Below are positions 22,231 to 33,965 of a stretch of DNA of 64,000 nt, in pieces. Made by a program: the position numbers and the translations under genes. The stretch is taken from positions 673,084 to 737,083 of the forward strand of contig JAJEKV010000098.1 in assembly GCA_021234155.1 (NCBI GenBank), read 5' to 3'. Below the pieces are notes generated by a model that worked only from the letters and a program-made list of their open reading frames with translations, did not search any database and had not been told where the DNA came from. Source of the stretch: Isoetes taiwanensis. Taxonomy: Eukaryota > Streptophyta > Lycopodiopsida > Isoetales > Isoetaceae. Positions within the stretch are counted from its first letter, which is position 1, and each line of letters begins with the position of its first letter.

Positions 22231-23690
22231 TTTTTTTAACTCCCTATCTAATAGATGGTCGCCGATAAAGAGAAAGCCCTTTTATGGGCTTTGGTGTTGG
22301 GGGCGGCCGCCAGCGTCTGAGGAGGAGGCCCTTGGATAACCTAAACAAAAGCCCAATAAAGGGCTTTGTTTTAACGTAGCGGACGGTTGAACCACCCCGA
22401 AGCGTTTGCCACGTGTACCCCGCATCGGGCAAAAATAACGAAATGACAAGTAAAAACAGAAATAGTAAGTAAAAGAGACGTGGCATAAAAAGGGAGAAAT
22501 GTGAGTGAAATTCTTGGAGAAATGAGTAAAATTCTTTGGACTACTTTTTTTAAAGTTTGTGGCATAAAAAAGAGTAAAATTCTTTGACGGTTTGAAAGGA
22601 CACCTGGTCACAACATCTATGTGTCACACATCTATTGATAGGACGGTTGAATGTGGGACAACCCTTATCCTGAAAGAATGTTCGCGGGTACCTTTGGCCG
22701 CCTAAATTTTTCAGACATATAAAGCATCTTGTCACGCCAGTTCCATCAACACTATGGTACACTGTTGAAAGAGGGGTTACATAAGCTGCTTCTGGCACCC
22801 AAGAACAAACCTAACTTTGCGTGAAATTGATCATAATGCTTGCCGCCAAACTCGCTAATTTTAACAACGTAGATAGCAGGAGATGCATGTATTAAGCTTG
22901 CCTACATATCACAACTAGCTTTTTGCAAATTCTGTATTTCATGTTCTTTTGCTTCTAGTAGCTTTTTTCAGCGAATATCTCTTCTGAGGGCCACATGAAC
23001 ATTCTCCATCATTCTCAGCGCTAACCCTTTTCTTTTTATGCGTGTTTTGATCATCATCTCCATTATTTCCTTCAATCAAAAATCTCACATGGTCGGCTTT
23101 GTTCGGGAGGTTCCATATCACTACTTTCTCTAAACGTCCATGTCAGAATCATTATACATTTTGCGCAATTAAATGGGCAATTTCCATTTTCCTAATGTAG
23201 ATGAGACTGCTATATGCACAACTTTTGTGCCTTAACAATCCTGCATTTTGCAAGGACAATTTTGTTTAACCTGTATATTAACCCTGACAACATTTTACCT
23301 TCATACCTTGGTTAATTCACCAACCAGTGACAAAAAGCACCATCTACGCATCCCTTTGAACCAAAAACGGCATAAGAGGTCCCCAGCCTGCACGCTTCTT
23401 TTACAATTTCCTATAAGCAAGCCAATTATAGAGATATATCATCCAAAAGAGGAAAGCAAAGAATGAGGGGAAACAACAATCAATCACCAACCTGATCTTG
23501 CAAGGGAAGCGCCTTGGGAAAACCTTTTCCAAGTCATTAATACACACAATGCTTTAGTTTGTGTAAAAAGCATACAAAGCTTTTTCTTTATCCAATACTG
23601 GCTCCTAAAATTGACAAACAAATAACAATACACTTTTAAGAGGGTGGGTCAACCAGGGCCTTCCAGAATTTGAATTCCCAACGTGCCTTA
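22231..23690. other. Intergenic stretch with two small palindromes
   Basis: Two 20-bp palindrome-like words, aaagcccttttatgggcttt (about 22273) and aaagcccaataaagggcttt (about 22349), lie 76 bp apart in a GC-richer patch with a G-box-like CCACGTGT at about 22409. Minus-strand frames here are short. The one at 22939-23121 ends in a basic stretch (KRYSLKKATRSKRT) and lies downstream of the SDN pseudogene on the same strand, so it could be a last exon, but I cannot show it. Confidence 0.3.
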
Positions 23691-23694
23691 TAAA

Positions 23695-26534
23695 TCTGAA
23701 GAGGTCCAGAAGGGGCCGTGCTCTAGTTCATGAAGTACAATCTTCATTTTGGGACTATAGCAACCTCTAAACAATCATGAGGCTTGCCTGCCTGTCGAAA
23801 TTCATATCCTAAGATGGCCTGAATGAAATAAAACTTTGTAAAGTTTTCACAGAAACTGGAAGTGGCACATACATGTTGCTCAGATATCCAATTTTAAATG
23901 AAAACACATGAACAGACTACTATGATTAAAACACTACCTTGCATAAGTCATTAAGTCCAGGAGAGAAAAAAGCATCTGCCTTATCATGATGCTTTTAAAA
24001 ATCAGTGCAATATCAATAATCCTTCTATAGTCAATCTTGAGCTCTGCAAATCCACAACATTACCCTTATAACAACCAACAGTATGTTAGATCCATAATTT
24101 CAGAAATAATATTTACCTTGCAAATCATAATTGAGACTGTGACCAATCAAAATGGTTCCAGGTTTCAGTAATTTTTTTATCTTTCTCTGCTCAAGAAACA
24201 CCAAAAATAATTTAGCAACTGCAGAACGAATTTGTATAAAAGGTGATCTAAACTACCTGAATTTCCTCCTGAGTACAGGTTGCTTTCTCCAAATCTGCAG
24301 CCGAAATGCCATGAATTGGTGTTAAATAATTAACTACCGTTTAGATGGTTTTACAAGGGTATTTATAAGTGTCCGCACAACAAAAAAGCATTCACACGTA
24401 AAGTCAAGAAATTCAAAAGTTATAACACATCGATGTAGATAACTATACCTTGCAGTCACGATCTACAATGCATACTTGCACCACCTGCTTTTCACCATTC
24501 TCACAATCCACCATTTCACAATCAAGGGAAAGCATCCTTTCTGGTGTCTTTGCCTGGGATGAAGCTCCACGCTTTGTCCGAACCCATTCCTTTAAATAGG
24601 AAAATTGTGTGATTAGGGAATGGCATGTGAAAAGCATTCATCAAAGAATTGAAATGGACTGGCTTTTTGTCATCCAATTTGGCAGTTTCTTCTATGCTCA
24701 AAATTGTTTCATAACTGCAGAAAACCAAAGGAACTCCTCCTAATGGCAAATATCATACTTGTTGCTTTTCCTTTAATATGTAGGCCTTAAATGCATTGTT
24801 GAAGATTGATCTATCAGTTTCTACCAGATGAAGAACATTATAAAACATGTTTTAGCACTAACCTTGCCATATGAAGGAAAGCTATATGCACTTCCAAAAC
24901 GAGGATGCTGTGATGTCAGGCTCACCCGGCTGCAAATGCCATTACCGCGAGTTTAAAGTTAAATGCAGCCATTTGCAGAATAAAGATTTAAATGCAGCAC
25001 CTCAGAATAATAACGATAAAAGTTTAATCTAATAAGCAAAATAGCCATTATTATAAAACCACAAATAGGTTGTTTCTTCATTTTAAAACAGCCATTATTC
25101 GACATAACAAATCTGACATCGCCTTACGTAGGGCCTTGGTTGGTGGAACCAACGGCACTAGAACCTACATTTCCAATATATTTACTTTGGAACCCCTCTC
25201 ATGTGAAATATAGCTAAAGAAAAAAGATCCTCACAGTGTAACAGTAACTCATCTTCATCTGAGCCCCTTGAGAATGAAGTAAGTAAAAAAAACAGATCTG
25301 ACGCTGAAACATACATCATAAGCTAGCTTCACAGTTCACCTGCTCAGGTGACTTAGGCCATGGATCAGTTTCATCAAGCAGTTTATGCATTGCGATCCAC
25401 TTCTTCCATGCCCTGAACCTTTTCACCATCTGCAAACATAGTAGAAACAAAAAGCAGATAAGTCATTCAGGTTCCCACATGCCTGAGTTCTATCCCTTTA
25501 AGCACATTATATCCTACAGAACAAACAAAAAATAATTTCTGTTCTGGTTACTTAGGTCCACGTTCAACAACTTTTTCTTCTTTTGGGTAATTGGGTTTTT
25601 TTTTTGGAAGAGGGGAGATAGGGGATTATACTACTGTAAATACAAAGGACTCAGAAGACAACAAAGATTTTTTCCCGGCAGTAATGAAACTGATCAAATG
25701 CTGATGGGACATAAATGGGGATGAAAAACAAGGACTCCCTTTCAAGTTCGTCCACAAGTAACGACTAGCATAGAGTTGGATGAATGCCCAAAAACTTGCA
25801 AATGTATCGAAACATATTGATCTCTTGTTGCAAAGGCCATTGTGACAGAACACATGTTCAGATGATAAAACAATTCATTCTTTCATGTTACCATTCAAAT
25901 TGAAAAGATGTATTTGTTACATGTTTTGGTAATGCATGCGATCAACTTCTTTGTTTGCGGGAAATACATTCTGGATTTCAAGATTTGATGCCTGATGGAC
26001 CCTTGATTAATAAAAGGCCAAGTCACAGCAGATTTTTAGTTCAGCTGATTATTTTTGGGTCTCCGTACAAATCACATGGTGACCTTGCAACTTCAAAGAA
26101 AGGAAAAGGAATTTCGAAGGCAATGTTATTGTTGTCGTATTTGATGTTTCAAAGATGGAATTCCTGTATGAAATTCTTACATGCATATTAAAAGTTGGTA
26201 TAATCAACATAACTTCCTGATTACCTGAATATCATCTTCGTCTGTAAATGTCTGCACGAATGAAGCCAAAACATCCCACTGTTGGAGAGCTGGATCAGAA
26301 AGATATCTGTCACCTAGGAACTCCTTCCATGTGCCTTTCGACCCTTTTATGCCCACAATCTGTGCTGCTTTCACTATCTTAACTAGTACCTAATATACCA
26401 GATTACGAATGAAAACGTAGCATCTTAGATACAGCCTAGCAGAATAGCAGGGTGAATAAAGCATGTTATCATACCCATTTGTCATCCGCTGTAAACCCAT
26501 GCAGGGGTTCTTTTGCACTCAATTCTTTCCCCAT
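23695..26534 (-). pseudogene. SDN-type small RNA degrading nuclease pseudogene
   Basis: Exon order and splice sites can be followed. Exon 1 is 26534-26475 (MGKELSAKEPLHGFTADDKW, then gtatg). Exon 2 is 26389-26225 (GTWKEFLGDRYLSDPAL). Exon 3 is 25429-25340. Exon 4 is 24929-24863 (SQHPRFGSAYSFPSYGK). Exon 5 is 24589-24449 and carries the DEDDh exonuclease motif I, LSLDCEMVDCENGEKQVVQV. Later pieces give LVKPSK / NYLTPIHGISAADLEKAT (about 24390-24257), IKKLLKPGTILIGHSLNYDL (motif II, about 24190-24115), LKIDYRRIIDIALIFK then in another frame KADAFFSPGLNDLCK (about 24040-23940), and ILGYEFRQAGKPHDCLEVA then in another frame MKIVLHELEHG (about 23818-23700). Intact SDNs trim small RNAs 3' to 5'. 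At least three frameshifts, an exon 3/4 phase mismatch and a missing acceptor before LVKPSK mark it as a pseudogene. Confidence 0.8.
25590..25960 (-). other. Possible insertion in an SDN intron
   Basis: Between exons 2 and 3 of the SDN pseudogene, a T run (about 25598-25609) is followed by ggaagaggggagataggg and then by sequence with no relation to the exons. This resembles the T-run-plus-purine start of the LINE 3' end at 2322 and may be a short 5'-truncated minus-strand retroposon. There is no protein evidence. Confidence 0.25.
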
Positions 26535-27535
26535 TAGTGTTAGCCAGCAGAATTCACTGGTTCTTTCTTGTTCCGGCCATCTCCGCTAGGGCTTAAACCC
26601 TAGTGTTTTATTTTATTAAATCGCTATATTATGTATGTATTTCGTGGGGGTGTGTTATCGTGGGGGGGTGTGATAATTTTTCGTGGCCATTGGATCATGG
26701 GACATCCTACAGAATATTCCCTAAGCATCCATATGGCTCGTCTCTTGAAAGTCAAGATGGGATTGACCCGATTTGTAAGGGGCATTAAAAAAACCTAATC
26801 CAATAGTTATGTTATCCCAACAATCTGAACGGAACATAACAAATCGTATTTTCCTAAAACTGATACACTACAGCAAACTGAATTTTTCCAAGACCATGGA
26901 AGCTCGGGGAATCGAGCTCTCAGGGATATCGCTAATGTCCCTGAGAGCTTGAGTATTCTATCAGCAACTCTCCTGGATAGAACGTTCATGCGACATCAGA
27001 GACAACAAAAGCGTGGCCCAACTGAGCTTCAACAAGCCTATGCATGAAGATGATCACTCCGGCCACTAACCGCTCCAGTAGTTAGTGGCATCAGAGCTTT
27101 CAAAGCTTTAACTCCAAGAGGCCTCAGGGCCATTACCAGCATCCAAAAGTCCAATTACCACGATCTATGTTCTGTAAGAAAATAAATAGGAGACATCAAT
27201 GAGCCTGGGGAGTTGAACCCGAGCACAATGCCCATGCTCATCGGGGCATAGGAGAGATCCCAATATAAGGGATCATCCCTATACCCAGAGGCTATAGCCA
27301 GCTGACACCTCTTGTCACAGAAAGACGACAAAGCATCAAAAGTAAGTAAGAGGCACATCCCAGCCTGAGAGACCAAGAGTGACAGATACATTAGTTGCCC
27401 CCCAACCCATCTCCAAATTGGGCTCACCACAAGACCCATCTGTTTGAACAGAACTAGAAGACAAGGGCACAACGACAACGGCCTCCTTGCCTTTCCTTGC
27501 AGCCCTTTGGTCATTTTAGAGGAAAATTGAAAAAG
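26535..27535. other. No recognisable gene
   Basis: Upstream flank of the SDN pseudogene. A gggcttaaaccctag word at about 26590 and an imperfect palindrome around ctctcagggatatc...gtccctgagag (about 26918-26948) are visible. The minus-strand 127-codon frame at 27155-27538 matches nothing I know and I do not call it a gene. Confidence 0.35.
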
Positions 27536-27904
27536 CATTTCTAGAAATACTACGGCTAGACATGGACAAGAATGCTAAAACAAGTACATACTGATAGCAA
27601 GCTAGTGAAACCATTATGGCCGGGATTAAAAAACCTCGCCCTTTCGGGTTTTCGAGGAAAAACCCTGACAATAATGGGATCACTAACCAATGCTAGGTCC
27701 AAAAACATAATAGATCTTGCACCCTCATGCCGACTAGCCTTATTGGGTGGAAATACATTACAGCAATGCAGTTGCCAAAGACGCAACATGATTGAATTGT
27801 CTTCTCCATTGATCTTCATCTTGTACTCCGAATCCGACGCTCTCCTCCAAACAGCCACGCTAAACCCTGCATACACAAGAAAGACAAACCAAAAGCCACC
27901 AAGG

Positions 27905-28080
27905 CCATCCAGGCCAGGCACTAGGGCCTCCAACCAGGCACCAAAGCCTCAACCAGGCACAAAAGCCTCAACCAGGCACCCAGGCCTCAACTAGACACCA
28001 AGGCCCCAACCAGGCATTAGGCCACCAACCAGGCGCTAGGCCTCCAACTAGGCACCAAGCCTCCAACAAGGTGTTAGTTT
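27905..28080 (+). repeat. Minisatellite, unit about 19-20 bp
   Basis: Eight or nine degenerate copies of caaccaggcaccaaggcct in head-to-tail order, with single-base changes and small length differences between units. On the opposite strand it yields a low-complexity WCLVGGLAPGW-type frame, which I regard as a by-product. Confidence 0.8.
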
Positions 28081-28116
28081 TCAAACAAGTCATAAAAGCA
28101 AGAGAAGGGTGGGGGG

Positions 28117-28304
28117 GTGGGCCAAACCGAAGGGAGAAGGAAGAGGAGGCTAGGAAATGCACCAAGAGAGCTGATGAGAGAGAAACGTACGAGAAAGCAT
28201 ATAAATAGGGAACAGAGGGAAAGAACTAACTAACTGCTAACTGCCTCCGTATTTCTAGAACCTCGTTTTCCTTCTATTTGGTGAAACGAAGGAAAACGTC
28301 ATTT
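28117..28304 (-). promoter_or_regulatory. Duplicated leader/promoter-like segment, copy A
   Basis: About 188 bp nearly identical to 34262-34444. On the minus strand it holds an 11-bp-stem hairpin (cgttttccttc / gaaggaaaacg), then a TATA-like ctatttatatg, then the start of a frame reading MVHFLASSSFSLRFG. Copy B leads into a coiled-coil ORF. Here the frame runs into the minisatellite instead. It is probably part of a dispersed element; the promoter role is inference. Confidence 0.4.
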
Positions 28305-28343
28305 CTAGAAATACTACGGCTAGACATGGACAAGAATGCTAAA

Positions 28344-30360
28344 GCAGAGGGAGGAATAATATAAAATCCATTAAGCAGGGCAAAGAGTCAGTAGTTGCTC
28401 ACATACAATGTAAGAAGCTTAGCAGCTGAGTGCTAGAACATCATGCTGTAAGACCACATATTATTCACGTTTCCAATCTAAAACAATTACTATGGTGCAC
28501 CAACCATGGGGAAGGAAAAACCGGCGTTATAAGAAAGGGCATACAAAACTTTATTATAGCGCAGACTTTGGTCGAGCGACCCAAAAATTAAGGTGGCAAG
28601 CAACTATTGCTACGTCTAGCAACTTTAAGAAAAACCTCTATGAGTCCAAGGAGGGCTTAACATGGTAACCTTAGTCGTGGGTTAAGAAGACAGTAAAACC
28701 TTAGTTATAAAAGCATAGAATATAATAGCAACACTTATGGGTTAGTAAGCTTAGTTAAGTATTATATTAGGTTAACCTTGACCAATCATAGCAAACTCAG
28801 TTAAGGGTCAAGAAAAGGGTTAAAACCAACCTCGATCAACATAGGGTAGCTATGTTTACAAATGGGCGGCAGAGCAAGGTGGCCAGATCTGAGATGCTCG
28901 GGTTAGGCAAGGCAAGAACAGGCGAGGTGAGAAGCGGCAAGCACCTGTCGACAGCGCATGGCAAGGCAACCACCTGTCTAAAATATAGAGTACCACAGAA
29001 TATAGAATACCACAGAAAGCCACCTAATTCCAACAATCCCAAAGGAAACGGACTCTTAGTGCACATGAACACATGCTAATAATGGTATAGAGAAAAATGG
29101 GCAAAAAAATCTTAGATGCAAGCTGGACATAAAGTTAGGGGACACAAAGCTCAAAGGAAACAAACCATTCTGCCTACCACCGGCACAACAAGCAACCATA
29201 TGTAGACACGAAAAATACCGTACGAGCCATAATATCATACGACCAGCAGTAAACCCATTATCAAGACTATAATCGGCCCAGTAAAACACTTGCAAAATAA
29301 AGGTCACATCTCATTAGTTCACCTGAGTTGATTTAAATGATCATTTAAGAGTCATTATGCCTTGATAAAATCCATTCAAAATATCAACATATAACAATAA
29401 TCATAAATAATATGTGGAGTAAGCAGATAAAGATGTAAACGTATCTAATAAAGTGGATGTTATAATGTTAAAAACAGATGGCATCGATGAGTCTAAAATA
29501 TAAAAGCCAGAAAATCGTTAGGTTAATAAAGGCAAACAAAGGAAGGAAGGAAAAGAAAACCAAAGGAAAAATTTTTAGGTTCGTCCAGGAGACCAATCCG
29601 GTCTATGGGACCCAATACCCACAAAAGCGACATATTGCGGATTAAAAACCCGGAGCTCAAAGGGTTTGTCAAGGGAAATAAAGAACCATGAAGTCCTTAG
29701 GTAGGACAAATGAGCTAATCATATAAAATGCGGAAACATCCCAATAAAATAGCTTGATTCATACCCCCCGTAGTGCCTAGGATTGGCTGGCCCTTGCGGC
29801 GGGGCAAACCCTTCACCTCGCTGGTCCGGTACCTCGGATGTAGCACCCAAGAAACTAATCTTGGCCGGTGTGTTCAGATTAACCAAATGCAAGCGGGAAA
29901 TCATTAAGAAACTAAGGGAAACTTAACTATTCAGGAGCCTTTTTCCACGAAACGGGCAACTCCTTATAAAGTGTGAAAAAGAAACAACTTTATTCCATCC
30001 AACCGTAACAACACAATGAAAAAAAGAACCTGATTCTTAAAGCCCCATTTTGGGCGGGGTTCCCAAATCAACGGGGTTAAATCACGCAAATGGTGGGCAA
30101 ATCTGAATGGAGGCAATGAGAAAGCTCTTAGGTAGGTTAAATGAGAGCAGAGATGGAAAAAGCGTGGGACAAAACATATTAAATTGGGTTGGGTTATCCG
30201 CAGATCACCGGGGCCATTTTCAGCCCCTTGCAAAGATTAATGGAGTCACCAGAGATCCATCGAGCCCATTTTTGTGTTGTTCTTCAAATCGAAAAGGGTA
30301 AAATCCCCCATTTCATAGAACTATGCGCAATTGCTTGGCCCTTCCATATCCACGAACCGA
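28344..30360. other. No recognisable gene
   Basis: I read both strands and found no protein or RNA I could name. Frames are below 95 codons. A patch at about 29560-29900 is GC-richer (gagaccaatccggtctatgg, gcccttgcggcggggc) and may be an old LTR-element leader, but no primer-binding site, LTR end or domain supports that. Confidence 0.3.
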
Positions 30361-30651
30361 TTATATTTTCCTCTTAGAAATCAAAGAGTTACCTCGCGGG
30401 AATGATGTCTTTGGTATTGCGTCCGGGGATAGATTTGCAAGTGGCTCTCTAAATCTAGAAAAGCGGTCTTCCAACTCATTCAAACAATCATACAGTTTCA
30501 TATTTTCATGATATTTTAAGAGAGGGGCTCTTGCTCTCTTGCTCTTCTGCTGGATCTCTTCCTGCAGAGACGAAACTTTGGACTCTAGGGCCGCAAGAAA
30601 TTCTAACACGATTGCATATGAAACGGGAGTGTTGCATAACTCCCGTTTCAA
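30361..30651 (-). pseudogene. Coiled-coil ORF, downstream part
   Basis: A frame without stops reading VLEFLAALESKVSSLQEEIQ, then QKSKRARAPLLKYHENMKLY, then LEDRFSRFREPLANLSPDA. It is rich in heptad-like Leu/Glu/Lys and probably coiled coil. It lies on the same strand as, and 3.3 kb downstream of, another coiled-coil frame at 34190-33966. The two are separated by an insertion flanked by a 12-bp direct repeat, so they may once have been one gene, perhaps a retroelement gag-like protein. The frame across the rejoined site is not open, and I do not recognise the family. Confidence 0.35.
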
Positions 30652-31123
30652 AGATTCCCTAAAAAAAACAGGCATGTTGCCAGAAAAGGTGTTTTTTGAG
30701 GTGCAACTGCAAATTTTAAGAAATTTCTTTTTTTAAGGACGTTAATTTTGACCATTTTTTGAGATTTGAGATTTTTTTTTTTCTTCAACTTCAAAAGTGC
30801 CAAAAAACAAAAAATTAAAATTTGATTGTAGAGTGGAGAAATGAAATGGACATATTTTGATGAAAACACATTGCAAATAATTTTCGATAAAAAAATAATG
30901 GACTATATGAATAGCTTCTTCATTAATAAGTTAAATAAATACAGACAAATATTTTATCAAAGGTCAGTTTCATATTCCACTTCAGGGTCCTTGCTTGCAC
31001 TTGGCTGAGATTGTTCAGTCTGTGGCTGTTTTTCTGCAGCCATGGAAACAATATAACTAAGGGAACAATATATAACAATAACTAATGTTAGTTTAGGTAA
31101 GGCTTCTAGTTTTTTGTTTTGTT

Positions 31124-31326
31124 TAGTGTATTCCAGAATACGTTCTTCTTTGCAATTTGATCTGTATTCCAGAATACACAGCGCTCGAGTGTATTCCGGA
31201 ATACACATCACAGAAGTGTATTCTGGAATACACTCGAGTGCAGTGTATTCTGGAATACATTCAAGTACTGACAATACTCGAGTGTATTCTGGAATACACT
31301 CGAGTGCAGTGTATTCTGGAATACCG
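31124..31326. repeat. Array of seven 14-bp palindromes
   Basis: Variants of GTATTCCGGAATAC (CC, CT or CA at the centre) at about 31127, 31164, 31191, 31217, 31242, 31280 and 31311, several separated by a second palindrome, CACTCGAGTG. Two more copies of the 14-mer lie at the other end of the same insertion (about 33437 and 33451). Each contains TTCnnGAA. Such clusters near both ends of an element usually act as transposase-binding sites. A heat-shock-factor-type site is an alternative reading. Confidence 0.75.
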
Positions 31327-32612
31327 ACAATATGCTGTGATGATGCTGTGGAGTATGAAGAAGATGCAAATCATCCAACTTTATGTTGTGATGATGCCCG
31401 ACCAGTTGGCATGATCACAATTAAGTTCATTTTTTTAAAGGCATATATTAGCAATAGAGACCAATGTTGCTTAGTACAAGTTTAAAACTTCTAGATGATC
31501 CGGTGAAAATTTAAATGGAACTTTCACATTTTGGAATTAAGCCTATTTTTTTAAGGCATTAGAATAGGTCTTCTTGTGAATGTTCCATTAGAATAGCTGT
31601 TGCATATCCTGCAAGAACATTGGGTGCAAACATTGGGTGCATATCTTCAAAATTATTTGACAAGAAAGAAAGGATCTGCACCATTACGTAATTGGAAACA
31701 ACTAGAGGCATAATGGCCATGATGCCTAGATGAAAAATAATATGTTTTGTAACTGTTTCAGCCATGGACCGCAAAAACGGTTACTAGATAAATTATCTAA
31801 GATAATATTATAAATCCATCTCACAATGTAGGTAAGACTTCTTTGTTTACACCAATGAAGTACCATTAAGGCCGTGACTTTTCCCAACAAAAATATCCAA
31901 AACAACTAAACATAGAATACGGAATGTGCAGCCAATAATTTTAGACCCTGCAAATTACCCCCTTCGATTAGATAATCATCAAACTTACTAAAAGCTAAAG
32001 GAGCCCAGATTCCAGATATCCTAAAGAAAATCCATTAAAAACGTAGTTGGCTATAAAGAAATTTTAGCTCTACAATGTCCTAAACTAAGACACCCTTACA
32101 AAAATGGAAGAAACAGTAAATCTACATGCAAATTTACAAATTCAGCAAAGCTACATGCAGTAGAGTTCATGCAAATTCCTAAATTTGCTTGCTTGGAATG
32201 CAGTGTTCAGGTCACATAAAAGGTACTGAAAGAACCATTTGTTCACAAGATCGTTCATGAATGGGATGCAATCATGTATTTACATGGGGAACTCTTACTT
32301 CATTGACCTGGTAGATTCCTAAGACATATGTTTGATTAGGATAGCCCTCAAATATGCACCTCCCACAAATGTAATGCACTATAAGAGTACATGAAAGGAG
32401 TAACAGTCCAAGCACAAAATGACATAGAAACGTAGCATGATATTGGAGTTCCTCAGAATCTATAAACACAATGTCCATGAACATATTGTATCACAGGTGT
32501 AAACTAAGCTCCAAGAAGCTATGGAACTAGAGGAATTTCTCTTACCAAGGATCACTTAATCCCTGAATCCTATCTCAGATTTTCTATAGAAAGAAGGAAG
32601 ATTCATACCTGC

Positions 32613-32909
32613 TCATATGAGGTCCAGCATAAAGACGTCCTCGCAGGTCTTCTGTCCAATCTTTCTGGGCAATGGAGGCAGGTATTCCCAACTGCCAGTA
32701 TCAAGGTTGCAGACAATTGCCTTCCACTCTATAAGCTGCAAAAACACCAAATTGGCACTGCCACAAATTATCATCCTGGGATGCCTGGGGAAGTTCGTAC
32801 TGTCCACCTTTGAGTATATTTCTGTCCACATATTTTGAGGCATCCTGGCAGCCATTTTTATTTTTCCTTCACTGCAGCAAGCAAAGTTCAAGGTCCGAAA
32901 TGCATACAA
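32613..32909 (-). pseudogene. F-box/kelch-like protein fragment
   Basis: A 98-codon frame containing VCNLDTGSWEYLPPLPRK, which resembles the blade segment of plant F-box/kelch proteins (typically VCNPxTxSWxxLPPLP). The upstream part (RMIICGSANLVFLQLIEW) also fits such a blade. No F-box is visible. It lies inside the 3.3-kb insertion and may be captured host sequence. Confidence 0.4.
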
Positions 32910-33965
32910 TCGATCTCTCTTGCTCTATTATGCGGTTGGGATTTGCATTCCATGGTTCAATTCTCAACTTAGTTCTAGATCTCCTTAAACTAACCTAAAG
33001 CAGCTACCATCAAGTTCTCTGATGGAAGATGAAAACCAAACTATGGGCTGCAAAACTCTTACCACAGAGGCTTGGAAGTTGTCAGATGCTACTCGACTCC
33101 ACCACAGACTCCACCATAGATGATTTTACAGATGCTAGGGTTTAGGAAGAAAACTTTTGCAAAAATCTTCTAACAGAAGCTTGGAAATCGTCGCCAGAAT
33201 CTTGGACTAGGGCTTGGAAAACCGGAATTGTACCTTTCTTGCCATGAATATCAAACAGTGGTAGAATGCCATGAAAATTACCTTTCTTGCCATGAAGATA
33301 GAATGCCATGAAAATCAAAGCAGAGATAGAACCAGGCAGAGCCGATCCATATGCGAAGCCACAGCCGATCTAGCTCTCTCTCCAAGAAAATCGCCCTGAT
33401 CAAAGATCAAAGTTGAAAAAAAAGAAAAATTTTGTGTATTCCGGAATACAACGTATTCTGGAATACGTTCCCAGTTTTTTTTGAAGCCATGTACCTTGTA
33501 TCCCCAGTAATACAAATGAAATGAAACGACTCCCACTTTCTTTGTGAACCAAATTTCCTGTATCCCATGAACAAAAAGAAAATAAAATAGCACTTGTTCG
33601 AAAATACTGTCGTTTTTTGCTACTATTATGATGATGTGCTTGATCCTTCAGTCAACACTCTTCACACTTTTGTACAAAACTGAGTTTTCTGAAAATGATG
33701 TAAATTTTGAATGTACAAACGAGATTTTATCTTCAAATTTTGAAACTACTGCTATTTAAGTTAACACTTATTTTCTCTAAATATTTCAATTTTTTTAGTG
33801 TGCAAAAGTGCCATGTCAATTTTTCAAAATCTCTCTTCATGCAAAAGTATGAGCTAGTTTAGGGGGGTCAAAATCACAAAATCGTGTCTTTTTTTTTTAC
33901 CTCAATTTGCCATTTTTTTTGGAAAAAAAAGGGAATCTTTGGGGAATATGCCTTTTGCTCCCGTT

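Larger units (their letters stand above)
27536..28343. repeat. 720-bp segment flanked by 44-bp direct repeats
   Basis: The 44-bp sequence catttctagaaatactacgg... occurs at 27536-27579 and again at 28300-28343 without visible change. The enclosed segment contains a minisatellite (27905-28080) and a leader sequence (28117-28304) that is also found at 34262-34444. 44 bp is too long for an ordinary target-site duplication, so a duplication or template-switch event is more likely. Confidence 0.75.
30652..33957. mobile_element. 3.3-kb insertion with 12-bp direct repeats
   Basis: ctcccgtttcaa occurs at 30640-30651 and again at 33958-33969, directly bordering the segment. Near the ends there is inverted similarity (aggcatgttgcc on the left, aggcatattccc on the right read inward; also aaagattccc on both sides). 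Both subterminal regions carry copies of the palindrome GTATTCYRGAATAC. Together these suggest a DNA transposon. A duplication of 9-12 bp would fit a Mutator-like element, but no transposase is visible. The interior holds an F-box/kelch-like fragment. Confidence 0.5.

Noticed and set aside
27155-27933. Minus-strand ORFs of 125-127 codons
   Set aside because: No recognisable domain, overlapped by an open frame on the other strand, and next to a minisatellite. Unsupported.
31124-31326. CRISPR-like array
   Set aside because: The repeats are 14-bp palindromes with short irregular spacers in plant nuclear DNA, with no cas genes.
31114-31485. Overlapping ORFs of 85-123 codons over the palindrome array (VYSGIH/CIPEYT repeats)
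   Set aside because: Open in several frames on both strands only because the palindromic repeat contains no stop. No gene signature.
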